Positions 34,626 through 43,610 of a DNA stretch of 64,000 bases are shown one piece after another. Position 1 is the first letter of the stretch. Every line of letters begins with the position of its first letter. Under the pieces are notes generated by a model. It saw nothing but the letters and a program-made list of their open reading frames with translations, was not told the origin of the DNA and searched no databases. Both the position numbers and the translations under genes were made by a program. Source of the DNA: Kitasatospora sp. DSM 101779 (GTDB lineage Bacteria; Actinomycetota; Actinomycetes; Streptomycetales; Streptomycetaceae); NCBI RefSeq assembly GCF_025655475.1, contig NZ_JAHTIK010000001.1, forward strand, positions 5,942,437 through 6,006,436. The letters run 5' to 3'.

Positions 34626-35684
34626 ATGTCCGCGCACCGACGCCCCCAACTGCCGGGCGGCCACACCCTCGCCCGGGCCCTGGTGCTGACGGCCGCGGCG
34701 GCCACGGCCGTCGGCGCCACCGTCGGCACCGCGGCCCTCGGCGCCCCCGCCGACCCCTCCCCGCGGACGGCCGACGTCCGGGCGAAGGTCGACCGGCTGT
34801 ACGAGGAGGCCGAGCAGGCCAGCGAACGGGCGAACGCCGCGGGGGAGGACCAGAAGCGCCTCCAGACCGAGGCCAGTCACCTGCAGGAGCAGGTCGCCGT
34901 CGGCCAGGACGAGCTGAACGGCCTCTACGGAGACCTCGCCACCGCAGCCGCCGCGCAGTACCGCGACGGCGGGCTCGACCCGTCCGTCCGCCTGATGCTC
35001 GAGTCCGACCCGGCCGGCTACCTCACCCGCGCCCGCGCCCTCGACCAGGCCGCCACCCGGCAGGCCGACACCCTGCACCAGGTGCTCGACCGGCAGCGCC
35101 GGCTCGACCAGCGCCGCGCCGAGGCCACCGCCAAGCTCGCCGAGCTGGAGGACGTCCGCCGCTCGCTGGCCGAGCACAGGGAGGAGGTCCGGCGCCGGCT
35201 CGGTGACGCCCAACGCCTGCTCGGCGGCCTCACCGCCGCCGAACGCGCCCGGCTGGCCGCCGACGACGCCGCCGACGCCGCCCGCCGCGCGGCCCGTGGG
35301 ACCGACCGCATCGACCTCGGCGACCAGCCGCCCTCCTCCGACCGTGCGGCCGCCGCGCTGGCCGCCGCGATCAGCAGGATCGGCTCGCCCTACGTCTACG
35401 GATCCACCGGCCCTTCCACGTTCGACTGCTCCGGTCTGATGTACTGGAGCTGGCGGCAGGCCGGAGTCACCCTGCCGCGCACCTCGCAGGCACAGGCACA
35501 CGCGGGGCGGCGAGTCAGCCTGGCCGAGGCGCGACCGGGAGACCTGGTGATCTTCTTCAAGGACATGCACCACGTCGGCATGTACGCCGGCGGCGGTGTG
35601 GTCGTGCACGCCCCGTACCCCGGCGCCCGGGTCCGCTACGAGAGCGTCAGTGCCATGCCCGTCAGCGGGGTGGTGCGGGTCTGA
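34626..35684 (+). CDS. Secreted NlpC/P60 peptidoglycan hydrolase, third paralogue
   Basis: A 352-residue protein with the same plan as its two upstream paralogues. The signal is MSAHRRP then LVLTAAAATAVGATVGTAAL, followed by a more Arg-rich coiled coil and an NlpC/P60 domain with Cys268 (FDCSGLMYW), HHVGMYAGGG and VVHAPYPG. The His/Asn position after VHAP is altered (Tyr for His) relative to the other two, though the main catalytic pair is intact. The ATG is at 34626. Its TGA overlaps the reading frame of the next gene, suggesting coupling. Confidence 0.93.
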   Translation: MSAHRRPQLPGGHTLARALVLTAAAATAVGATVGTAALGAPADPSPRTADVRAKVDRLYEEAEQASERANAAGEDQKRLQTEASHLQEQVAVGQDELNGLYGDLATAAAAQYRDGGLDPSVRLMLESDPAGYLTRARALDQAATRQADTLHQVLDRQRRLDQRRAEATAKLAELEDVRRSLAEHREEVRRRLGDAQRLLGGLTAAERARLAADDAADAARRAARGTDRIDLGDQPPSSDRAAAALAAAISRIGSPYVYGSTGPSTFDCSGLMYWSWRQAGVTLPRTSQAQAHAGRRVSLAEARPGDLVIFFKDMHHVGMYAGGGVVVHAPYPGARVRYESVSAMPVSGVVRV

Positions 35685-37018
35685 GCACCTACCACCGGCA
35701 GCCCGGCCCGTCCGGCGGGGAGGCCGAACCCCTGGTCACCGACCTGCCCCGGCCCGCTGCGGCGGGCCGCTCCCTGCTGCCCGCGGGTGGCCGGGTCTCC
35801 CGGCGCACCGCCCTGCTGCTCGCCGTCGGCGGCCTCGCCCAGCTCTCCGTCCCCCGGGCCCTGCCCACCACGGGTCCCCGGGCCGAACTGCTCCCGCGGG
35901 ACGCCCCGAGGGCGAGCGTCCGGGCCCACGTCGAGGACCTGCTCGCCGCCCGCGCCCGCGCTCTGCTGCGCGCCGACCGGCCCGCCCTGCTCGCCGGAGT
36001 CGCCCCCGCGGCCCGGACGGCGCAGGAGCAGGCCGCCGCCCGGCTCGCCGCCGTGCCCTTCGCCGCCGTCGAGTACCGGATCAGCGGCATCACCGAACCC
36101 GGCGCCGACGGGCGGATCACCGTCACCGCCGGCCTCGCCCACCGGCTGCGCGGCGCCGACGAGCACCCCGCGGTGCTCTCCCGACGTCTCACCTTCGACC
36201 CGGGCCCGGCCGGCTGGCTGCTCTCCGCCGACGAGCCGGACGGCAGCGCCGCCCTCTGGGACCTGGGCGAGGTCCGGGCGGCCCAGGGCGAGCACTGCCT
36301 GGTGCTCGGCCTCGGCGGCGCGGAGGAGCTCGCCGGCCTCGCCGCCGTCGCGGACAAGGCGGTACCCGCCGTCTCCGAGCTGTGGGGCAGCGACTGGCCC
36401 GGCAGACTGCTCGTCCTCACCCCGGCCACCGAGCCGCAGTTCGCCCGGATGCTCGACGTCGCCGCCGGCTCCTACCAGGGCATCGCCGCCGTGACCGTCG
36501 CCGCCGGCGGCGAACCCGCCGCCACCCCCGCCGACCGGATCATGGTCAACCCGGAGGCCTTCCGCGGTCTCAGCGACCTCGGCCGGCAGGTCGTGATCAC
36601 CCATGAGGCGACCCACGTGGCCACCCGCGCCGCCACCCGCAGCTGGACGCCGCTCTGGCTCTCCGAGGGCGTCGCCGACTACACCGGCTACCGCGGCGCC
36701 GGGCGCACCGCCCGGCAGATCGCCCCCGAGCTCGCCCGCGACGTGGCCGCGGGCCGGGTGCCGACCGCCCTGCCCGCCGACACCGATTTCGCCGCCGGCG
36801 CCGCCGGCATCGCCCAGGCCTACGAGCAGGCCTGGCTCGCCTGCGAGATGGTCGCGCACGGCTTCGGCCCGCAGCGCCTCGTCGCGCTCTACCGGGCGGT
36901 CGGCGCGATGGGCGACCCCGCCCGGCTGGAGAGCGTCCTCAAGGCCGAGCTCGGCCTGGACCTGCCCGCCTTCACCAAGGCCTGGGCGGCCGAGCTGGTG
37001 CGTCAGCTGCGCCGCTGA
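35681..37018 (+). CDS. Membrane-associated gluzincin-like protein (HExxH), probable CTG start
   Basis: Protein-like sequence is continuous from 35681 and no ATG, GTG or TTG occurs in frame before GTG 36053, which would cut into the fold. I therefore propose CTG at 35681, overlapping the preceding TGA as CTGA (MSTYHRQPGP). The 445-residue product has a hydrophobic segment near residues 45-60, an NTF2-like middle part, and a zinc-protease signature: His308-Glu309-x-x-His312 (THEATHVATRA) with Glu329 in WLSEGVADY. It is probably an outward-facing metallopeptidase acting with the coupled NlpC/P60 protein. The start remains uncertain. Confidence 0.7.
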   Translation: MSTYHRQPGPSGGEAEPLVTDLPRPAAAGRSLLPAGGRVSRRTALLLAVGGLAQLSVPRALPTTGPRAELLPRDAPRASVRAHVEDLLAARARALLRADRPALLAGVAPAARTAQEQAAARLAAVPFAAVEYRISGITEPGADGRITVTAGLAHRLRGADEHPAVLSRRLTFDPGPAGWLLSADEPDGSAALWDLGEVRAAQGEHCLVLGLGGAEELAGLAAVADKAVPAVSELWGSDWPGRLLVLTPATEPQFARMLDVAAGSYQGIAAVTVAAGGEPAATPADRIMVNPEAFRGLSDLGRQVVITHEATHVATRAATRSWTPLWLSEGVADYTGYRGAGRTARQIAPELARDVAAGRVPTALPADTDFAAGAAGIAQAYEQAWLACEMVAHGFGPQRLVALYRAVGAMGDPARLESVLKAELGLDLPAFTKAWAAELVRQLRR

Positions 37019-37929
37019 GCGGCCGCGAGACCGGCGGCCAGGCCCTCGCCGTCGATCAGGGCGCTGTGCGTGCCCGCCGCGGTGCAGGCGTGCGCGCCCG
37101 CGACCGAGCCCGCCAGCATGCACTCGGCCACCGGGCGGCCCGCCAGCCAGCGCGCCAGGAAGCCGCTGACGAAGGCGTCGCCGGCGCCGTTGCTGTCGAC
37201 CACCGGCGCCCCGGGGTCGACCGGCGGCACGTGCCGGACGGTGTCGCCGCCGCGCTCCAGCAGGTAGCTGCCCGCTGCGCCCGCGGTCGCGACGACCAGT
37301 CGCGCCCGGCCCTCGGCCAGCACCGAGCGCATGACCTCCTCGTGCCGCCCCGGGCAGCCCGCGGCCGACAGGAAGACCAGGTCGGAGCGGAGGGCGTAGT
37401 GCCGGTGGTGCTCGTTCTCGCCGTCCCAGGCGTGCAGGTCGGTGGAGCTGGTGGCGCCGATCCGCTCGATGTCCGGGTGCATGTCCCGGTTGACGTTGGT
37501 GATCGACAGGTGGACGTGCCGGGCCCGCGCCAGGAACGGCAGGTAGAACGCGGCGGGCAGCCGCAGGTCGGCCGGGTGCCGGCCGTCGTAGAAGGAGAAC
37601 CGCAGCCCGTCGGCGTCCACCAGGTTCACCCCGCGCGGGGTGCCTGCGGGGGAGACCAGGTGGTGGAAGTCCAGGCCCGCGCGGCGGAAGGCGGCCCGCA
37701 CCAGCTCGCCCTGCGGGTCGTCGCCGAGGAAGTCGAGGAAGGAGGTGCGCAGGCCCAGCCGGTGGCAGCCGAGCGCGACCCCGCTGCCGGTGTGGCCCGC
37801 GTAGTCGTGCACCGGGGGCACCCCGAGCCCGTCGGACGCGGCGGGGATCTCCAGCCGGTCGACCCGGACGATGGTGTCCACGCCCGCACCGCCCACCACC
37901 AGAACGTCGAGGTCGGGGTCGTCGGGCAT
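37003..37929 (-). CDS. PfkB-family carbohydrate kinase
   Basis: A 308-residue ribokinase-fold protein. It begins DLDVLVVGGAGVDTIVRVDR, has a GHTGSGVALGCHRLG substrate loop, and carries the catalytic motif DSNGAGDAFVSGFLARW near residue 260. The ATG is at 37929. Its 3' end overlaps the 3' end of the convergent metallopeptidase gene by 16 bases, leaving no room for a terminator between them. The sugar substrate is unknown. Confidence 0.9.
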   Translation of the reverse strand: MPDDPDLDVLVVGGAGVDTIVRVDRLEIPAASDGLGVPPVHDYAGHTGSGVALGCHRLGLRTSFLDFLGDDPQGELVRAAFRRAGLDFHHLVSPAGTPRGVNLVDADGLRFSFYDGRHPADLRLPAAFYLPFLARARHVHLSITNVNRDMHPDIERIGATSSTDLHAWDGENEHHRHYALRSDLVFLSAAGCPGRHEEVMRSVLAEGRARLVVATAGAAGSYLLERGGDTVRHVPPVDPGAPVVDSNGAGDAFVSGFLARWLAGRPVAECMLAGSVAGAHACTAAGTHSALIDGEGLAAGLAAAQRRS

Positions 37930-38037
37930 GCGGAACCTCCACGGGCGGCATCGGTGACAGCGCACGATGCTGCCAGCCCCGCGGGCATGCCTGCAAGGCC
38001 TTTCAGCAAGTTGCGGAGGGGCGGGGCGGGTGCGCGG

Positions 38038-39426
38038 TCAGGAGGTGGGCGCCGGCCGGCCCACCGGGCGGTCCAGGTCGTCCAGCAGCGCCTGCTCGTA
38101 CGCGATGCCGGGACGCACCGGGTAGCCCTTCACCGGGGGCTCCGGCGGCAGCACCAGGGTGGCCTGGGCGTCCGGCCCGCGGGTGGAGCGCCACAGCCGG
38201 CGGCAGGACAGCACCGTGGCCGCCAGCAGCAGCAGGTTCCGGGCGGTGAGCACGGCCACGCCCCACGGCTCGCTGTGCTGCACCGCGCCGAACAGGATCG
38301 GGAACTCCACGGTGGTCAGCACCGTCGCCGCCAGGATCAGCACCGCCACCGGCTTCTGCCGGGTGCCGCGCACGGTCAGGCAGACCGCGGCCAGGCCCAC
38401 CAGCCACACCAGGTACTGCGGGCTGATCACCCGGCTGGTCACCGTGAACACCAGCAGTGCGGCCAGCGCCGCGTCGTACGGCGTCGACGGCTGCCAGCGC
38501 ACCGCCCGCAGCCGCCACAGCAGCAGCCAGCCGAAGCCGAGCAGGGTGCCGGCCACGCAGACCTTGGAGACCACCGGCACCCACGGGCCGAGCATCTCCA
38601 GCGAGCCGTAGTTCATCGTTACCTGGCCGTCCCAGGCGCCGAACAGCTTGGCGAAGTGCAGCGGCAGCGCGCCCAGCGACTCCACCTCGATCCCGCGTTC
38701 CTTCTGGAACTTCAGGAACTCGAAGGCGCCGTTCATCCCCGCCGTCAGCAGGAAGCCCAGGGACGCCGCGGTCGCGGCCGCGGCCGTCCACGCCCGCCGG
38801 GTGCGCCGCCCGCGCGGGGTGCCCGCCAGCGCCAGCACCGGCCACACCTTCACCAGCCCGCCCAGCCCCAGCAGGAAGCCGCCCAGGGCCGGCCGCCGCA
38901 GCACCAGCAGCAGACCGCCCACGGCGAGCGCGGTGACGATGATGTCGTACCGGCAGTAGACCGTCGGACCGAGCAGCGGCACACCCGCCACCCACATCCA
39001 GGCACCGGTGAAGCTGCGGCCCCGCCGGGTGCCGACCCGCATCAGGGCACCCGCCGTGAGCGCGTCGAACACGCCGCACAGCACGAAGAAGGACACCAGG
39101 TACGACCACGGCAGTACGCCCGGCAGCAGGATCACCAGGGCCGCACCCGGCGGGTACTGCCAGGTCACGTCGTCCAGCGGGAAGGTGCCCGTCCGCAGCA
39201 CCTCGTACCAGCCGTGGTAGATCACCGAGATGTCGGAGCTCACGTCGGTGCCCGAGATCCGCAGCACACCGACGGCCATCAGCACGATCAGCACCCGGGT
39301 GACCACCCAGGACAGCCCGAGCGCCCACAGCGCGCCGCCGGCCGGTGCGGGCGGCGGCGAGCCGGTCAGGGCGAGGCGCTCGGTGCTGCTGGTGCTGCCG
39401 GTGCGCCCGGTCGGGGCCAACTCCAC
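38038..39426 (-). CDS. GT87-family polyprenyl-phosphate-mannose-dependent mannosyltransferase-like membrane protein
   Basis: A 462-residue polytopic protein with about ten helices and an acidic first loop typical of GT-C transferases (RISGTDVSSDISVIYHGWYEVL, then PLDDVTWQYPPGAALV). The GTG at 39426 has GAGGGAG six bases upstream. It is divergent from pimB. In M. tuberculosis a GT87 enzyme in the same neighbourhood adds alpha-1,2-mannose to lipomannan-type glycolipids, so a similar envelope role is inferred. The exact acceptor is not known. Confidence 0.85.
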   Translation of the reverse strand: MELAPTGRTGSTSSTERLALTGSPPPAPAGGALWALGLSWVVTRVLIVLMAVGVLRISGTDVSSDISVIYHGWYEVLRTGTFPLDDVTWQYPPGAALVILLPGVLPWSYLVSFFVLCGVFDALTAGALMRVGTRRGRSFTGAWMWVAGVPLLGPTVYCRYDIIVTALAVGGLLLVLRRPALGGFLLGLGGLVKVWPVLALAGTPRGRRTRRAWTAAAATAASLGFLLTAGMNGAFEFLKFQKERGIEVESLGALPLHFAKLFGAWDGQVTMNYGSLEMLGPWVPVVSKVCVAGTLLGFGWLLLWRLRAVRWQPSTPYDAALAALLVFTVTSRVISPQYLVWLVGLAAVCLTVRGTRQKPVAVLILAATVLTTVEFPILFGAVQHSEPWGVAVLTARNLLLLAATVLSCRRLWRSTRGPDAQATLVLPPEPPVKGYPVRPGIAYEQALLDDLDRPVGRPAPTS

Positions 39427-39616
39427 TGCGCTCCCTCGTTCGACTCGTGACGCCGGTCGCGGTGGCGCCCGCGCAACGGGGCCCCGGCACATAGGACCGG
39501 CCCGGACCGGAAACGGTTGCGCTGTGATCCTTCGTTCCCGGCGGGCCGTGGTGTTGACCTATGGTACGGATCACCGACCTCTGCACCATGCAACCCCCGA
39601 CCGAGCGAGCCGTGGC

Positions 39617-40750
39617 ATGCACAAGACCCTCATCGTCACCAACGACTTCCCGCCGAGGCCCGGCGGGATCCAGGCGTTCGTGCACAACATGGCCGTCCGC
39701 CAGCCCGCGGGCTCGATCGTGGTGTACGCCTCCACCTGGCGCGACGGCACCGAGGTCGCCGAGTTCGACGCCCGGCAGCCGTTCCCGGTGATACGCGACC
39801 GGACGAAGATGATGGTCCCGACCCCGCGGGTCACCCGGCGGGCCGCCGAGATCCTCCGCGCCGAGGGCTGCGGCTCCGTCTGGTTCGGCGCCGCAGCCCC
39901 GCTCGGCCTGATGGCCCCCGCACTGCGGCAGGCCGGCGCCCGGCGGCTGCTCGGCATGACCCACGGCCACGAGGCCGCCTGGGCCCAGCTGCCCGGCTCC
40001 CGCCAGCTGCTGCGGCGGATCGGCGCCGGCACCGACACCCTCACCTACCTCGGCGAGTACACCCGCAGCCGGATCGCCGACGCGGTCGGCCCCGAGGCGG
40101 CCGAGCGCATGGTGCAGCTGCCGCCCGGCGTCGACGAGAAGACCTTCCGGCCCGACTCCGGCGGCGACGCGATCCGCGCCCGGCTCGGGCTCAGCGACCG
40201 GCCGGTCGTCGTCTGCGTCTCCCGCCTCGTCAAGCGCAAGGGCCAGGACACCCTGATCGAGGCCATGCCGCAGATCCTCGCGGCGGTTCCCGACACCGTG
40301 CTGCTGATCGTCGGCGACGGGCCCTACCGCAGCGACCTGGAGAAGCTCGCCGAGGCCCGCGGGGTCGCCGGCTCCGTCCGCTTCACCGGGGCCGTGCCGT
40401 GGGAGGAGCTGCCCGCCCACTACGGCGCGGGCGACGTCTTCGCGATGCCCTGCCGCACCCGGCGGGGCGGGCTCGACGTCGAGGGCCTCGGGATCGTCTA
40501 CCTGGAGGCCTCCGCGACCGGGCTGCCCGTCGTCGCCGGCGACTCCGGCGGGGCGCCGGACGCCGTCCTGGAGGGGGAGACCGGGTACGTGGTGCCGGGG
40601 CGGTCGGCGGCCGCGGCCGCGGAGCGGATCGTGCGGCTGCTGCACGACGAGCAGCTGCGGCGGACGATGGGAGAGGCCGGACGGCGCTGGGTGGAGCGCT
40701 CCTGGCGCTGGGACCTGCTGGCGCAGCGGCTCACGGGGCTGCTGGCCTAG
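39617..40750 (+). CDS. pimB: GDP-mannose-dependent phosphatidylinositol monomannoside mannosyltransferase (PimB type)
   Basis: A 377-residue GT-B glycosyltransferase of family 4. It begins TLIVTNDFPPRPGGIQAFVH, has SVWFGAAAPLGLMAP and MTHGHEAAWAQLPGSRQ, the donor-site SRLVKRKGQDTLIEAMP, and the E-x7-E motif EGLGIVYLE. These segments match the corynebacterial and mycobacterial PimB' pattern closely. The enzyme adds the second mannose to phosphatidylinositol mannoside at the inner membrane face. The ATG is at 39617. Neighbouring GT87 and fadD genes support an envelope lipid role. Confidence 0.9.
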   Translation: MHKTLIVTNDFPPRPGGIQAFVHNMAVRQPAGSIVVYASTWRDGTEVAEFDARQPFPVIRDRTKMMVPTPRVTRRAAEILRAEGCGSVWFGAAAPLGLMAPALRQAGARRLLGMTHGHEAAWAQLPGSRQLLRRIGAGTDTLTYLGEYTRSRIADAVGPEAAERMVQLPPGVDEKTFRPDSGGDAIRARLGLSDRPVVVCVSRLVKRKGQDTLIEAMPQILAAVPDTVLLIVGDGPYRSDLEKLAEARGVAGSVRFTGAVPWEELPAHYGAGDVFAMPCRTRRGGLDVEGLGIVYLEASATGLPVVAGDSGGAPDAVLEGETGYVVPGRSAAAAAERIVRLLHDEQLRRTMGEAGRRWVERSWRWDLLAQRLTGLLA

Positions 40751-40779
40751 CCGGGCAACCCCGCGAACAGGGCGCGCCC

Positions 40780-40958
40780 ACGGGGGCGCGTGGGGGCACC
40801 TCCCGGCCGAAGGCCGGGGGAGAACTGCGCGAATCGGGAGAGGCAGACCGTTGCCTTCCGATACGCGCAGCTCCCCGCGCCCCTGATTCGAGTCGGCCGA
40901 GTCCGACAAGGTGGGCCCGCCCCGGATTGCGCAGTTCCCCGCGCCGCTGTGCGCGCCG
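40780..40958. repeat. Composite intergenic repeat region between pimB and fadD
   Basis: This gap holds CACCTCCCGGCCGAAGGCCG (40797-40816) and then a 68-base element from GGGGAGAACTGCGCG (about 40817) to CGCGCAGCTCCCCGCGCCCC (40864-40883). A further half copy ATTGCGCAGTTCCCCGCGCC sits near 40927. The 68-base element recurs at 52984-53053 with the same ends and a different middle, marking a dispersed palindromic family. Confidence 0.7.
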
Positions 40959-41003
40959 GCCCCCTGAGCGCGGGTACCCGCGCGCCCCCGGGTGGTCGCC
41001 GCT

Positions 41004-42797
41004 TCAGCGCTGGTAGATGGCCTCGACGTCGGCGGCGAAGTCCTTGAGGACGACGTTGCGCTTCAGCTTGAGGGAGGGCGTGAGGTGGCCGCTCTCCTCG
41101 GTGAAGGCGGTGTCGAGCAGGCGGAACTTCTTCACGGCCTCGGCGTGCGAGACGGCCTGGTTGCCGTCGTCCACGGCGGCCTGAACGGCGGCCAGCAGGT
41201 CGGCGTCCTGGGCGAGGTCGGTGAGGGTGGCACCGGCCGGCTTGCCGTTGAGCTCCTTCCACTTGCCGAAGAAGTCCGGATCGACGGTGATCAGGCAGCC
41301 GATGAACGGCTTGCGGTCGCCGACCACCATGACCTCGCCGATCAGGGCGTGCGCCCGGATCCGGTCCTCGATCACGGCGGGCGCCACGTTCTTGCCGCCC
41401 GCGGTGACGATGATCTCCTTCTTGCGGCCGGTGATGGTGAGGTAGCCCTCGTCGTCCAGCGAGCCGATGTCGCCGGTGGCGAACCAGCCGTCCTGCAGGG
41501 CGTCGGCGGTGGCCTGCGGGTTGTTCCAGTACCCGGTGAAGATCTGCGGGCCCTTGAGCAGCACCTCGCCGTCCTCGGCGATCCTCACCGAGGAGCCGGG
41601 CAGCGGCTGGCCGACGGTACCGATCTTCGGCTTGTCGTGCGGGTTGAAGGCGGTGGCCGCACAGGTCTCGGTCAGGCCGTAGCCCTCCAGGACGGTGAAG
41701 CCGATGCCGCGGTAGAAGTGGCCGAGCCGCTCGCCGAGCGGGGCGCCGCCGGAGATGGCGTGGGTGGCCCGGCCGCCGAGGGCAGCCCGCAGCTTGGCGT
41801 ACACCAGCTTGTCGAAGACGAAGTGCTTGATTCTGAGGCCGAGCCCGGCGCCGCCGGCGTCCAGTGCGCGGCTGTACGCGATGGCGGTGTCGGCGGCCTT
41901 GTCGAAGATCTTGCCCTTGCCGTCGGCCTGGGCCTTGGCGCGGGCGGTGTTGAAGACCTTCTCGAAGACGCGCGGCACGCCGAGGATCAGGGTCGGCCGG
42001 AAGGAGCCGAGCTCGGCGGTGACGTCCTTGATGTCGGAGACGTGGCCGAGCTTGATCGGCGCGATGGCGGCCGCGATCTCGGCGATCCGGCCGAGCACGT
42101 GCGCCAGCGGCAGGAAGAGCAGGACGGAACTCTCGCCGGTGCGGAAGAGCGGCTCCAGGCGGGTGGTGACGTTGCCCAGCTCGGCCAGGAAGTTGCCGTG
42201 GGTCAGCTGGCAGCCCTTGGGGCGGCCGGTGGTGCCCGAGGTGTAGACGACGGTGGCGATGGTGTCGGCGTCCGGGACGGCCCGGCGCTCGGCGACCGTC
42301 GCGTCGGTGACGTCGCTGCCCGCCGCGGTGAGGGCGGCGACGGCGCCGTCCTCGATCTGCCAGGCGTGCCGCAGCTGCGGGAGGTGGTCCCGGACCTCCG
42401 CGAGGACGGCGGCGTGGCCCGCGGTCTCGGTGACCACCGCGACCGAGCCGGAGTCGCCGAGGATCCACTGCACCTGCTCGGCGGAGGAGGACTCGTACAC
42501 CGGCACGGTGATGGCGCCCGCGCACCAGATCGCGAAGTCGAGCAGCGTCCACTCGTACCGGGTGCGGGACATCACCGCGACCCGGTCGCCCGGCTCGACG
42601 CCGGAGGCGATCAGGCCCTTGGCCACCGCGTGGACCTCGGCGAGGAACTGTGCCGCGGTCAGGTCCTGCCACTGCCCGGCCACCTTCCGGCTGATCACGG
42701 CGACGCCGGGGTGCTGCTCGGCGTTCTGGTGGATCAGGTCGGAGAGGTTTCCGCCGCTCGGAACCTGGTAGCGGGCCGGAAGGCTGAACTCGAGCAA
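41004..42797 (-). CDS. Long-chain acyl-CoA synthetase (AMP-forming, FadD15 type)
   Basis: A 597-residue adenylate-forming enzyme. The P-loop is VYTSGTTGRPKGCQLTHGN near residue 185, followed by GYGLTETCAATAFNPHDKPKIG, the hinge TGDIGSLDDEGYLTITGRKKE and a C-terminal catalytic lysine region. It activates long-chain fatty acids. The start is TTG at 42797 with GAGGAG six bases upstream. In M. tuberculosis the homologue fadD15 also borders pimB'. It is divergent from the SRPBCC/ArsA-like pair across 372 bases. Confidence 0.94.
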   Translation of the reverse strand: MLEFSLPARYQVPSGGNLSDLIHQNAEQHPGVAVISRKVAGQWQDLTAAQFLAEVHAVAKGLIASGVEPGDRVAVMSRTRYEWTLLDFAIWCAGAITVPVYESSSAEQVQWILGDSGSVAVVTETAGHAAVLAEVRDHLPQLRHAWQIEDGAVAALTAAGSDVTDATVAERRAVPDADTIATVVYTSGTTGRPKGCQLTHGNFLAELGNVTTRLEPLFRTGESSVLLFLPLAHVLGRIAEIAAAIAPIKLGHVSDIKDVTAELGSFRPTLILGVPRVFEKVFNTARAKAQADGKGKIFDKAADTAIAYSRALDAGGAGLGLRIKHFVFDKLVYAKLRAALGGRATHAISGGAPLGERLGHFYRGIGFTVLEGYGLTETCAATAFNPHDKPKIGTVGQPLPGSSVRIAEDGEVLLKGPQIFTGYWNNPQATADALQDGWFATGDIGSLDDEGYLTITGRKKEIIVTAGGKNVAPAVIEDRIRAHALIGEVMVVGDRKPFIGCLITVDPDFFGKWKELNGKPAGATLTDLAQDADLLAAVQAAVDDGNQAVSHAEAVKKFRLLDTAFTEESGHLTPSLKLKRNVVLKDFAADVEAIYQR

Positions 42798-43169
42798 GAC
42801 TGCTCCTCGTCTGCGACGCTGCGGGACGGCAGGACGTTACTGCTCGGTAGCCGGATTCGACCAGAGCTGTCGGCTCCGTTGTTCGAAGAGTCACACCGCG
42901 CAGAACAAGTCGGGATCTTTCGTCTCGCACCTTACGACAGCCGTCGCCCGACGTGTCGCCAGCCCCCGCACCCGTGCGGACGGCCGTTCCCCGGCCTCCG
43001 GACCGGGCCGGGCCGCCCCGCCCGAGCGCGTCCGCCGGGCGGCGCGAGCCCGTCGGAAGCCCGGCGCGACCCCTCCGCGAGCCCCGGTGCCCAGGGCGGC
43101 GCCCGGCGCGCACCTGCGGGCGCGATAGCCTGCCCTGGGCGCACATCTGAACAGACGCGGAGGGCCGTG
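42798..43169. other. Divergent intergenic region, fadD / SRPBCC gene
   Basis: 372 bases with no supported gene. A GATAGCCTG stretch near 43125, about 45 bases before the SRPBCC start, could be a -10 region. I find no clear operator, riboswitch or terminator. Confidence 0.4.
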
Positions 43170-43604
43170 ATGGCGGAGCACACCAGGTCGAGCATCATCA
43201 TCGACGCGACCCCGGCCGAGGTCATGGCCGCGATCGCCGACTTCGCGGCCTACCCGGAGTGGACGGGCGAGGTCAAGGAGATCGAGGTGCTGAGCACCGC
43301 CGCGGACGGCCGCGGCTCGGAGGTGCGCCTGGTGCTCGACGCCGGCGCGATCCGCGACGAGCACGTCCTCGCCTACACCTGGGACGGTGACCGCGAGGTC
43401 CGCTGGACTCTGGTGAAGAGCCAGATGCTGCGCGCCCTCGACGGCTCCTACAGCCTCGCCGCGGTCAAGGGCGGCGGCACCGAGGTCACCTACCAGCTCG
43501 CCGTCGACGTCAAGATCCCGATGCTCGGCATGATCAAGCGCAAGGCGGAGAAGGTCATCATCGACCGGGCCCTGGCCGGCCTGAAGAAGCGCGTCGAGGG
43601 CTGA
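43170..43604 (+). CDS. SRPBCC (START-like) lipid/ligand-binding protein
   Basis: A 144-residue helix-grip protein. SSIIIDATPAEVMAAIADFAAYPEWTGEVKEIEVL is the usual N-terminal pattern of polyketide cyclase/dehydrase-like SRPBCC proteins, and the long C-terminal helix is KRKAEKVIIDRALAGLKKR. Such folds hold hydrophobic ligands. The ATG at 43170 follows CGGAGGG. It precedes the ArsA-like gene by six bases, so the pair is cotranscribed. A like pair lies near fadD15 in mycobacteria. Confidence 0.9.
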   Translation: MAEHTRSSIIIDATPAEVMAAIADFAAYPEWTGEVKEIEVLSTAADGRGSEVRLVLDAGAIRDEHVLAYTWDGDREVRWTLVKSQMLRALDGSYSLAAVKGGGTEVTYQLAVDVKIPMLGMIKRKAEKVIIDRALAGLKKRVEG

Positions 43605-43610
43605 CGCCGG

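Noticed and set aside
37066-39450. Long plus-strand open frame opposite the PfkB and GT87 genes
   Set aside because: Composition is Arg/His/Gln/Gly-rich with no domain; the opposite strand carries clear families and ribosome sites.
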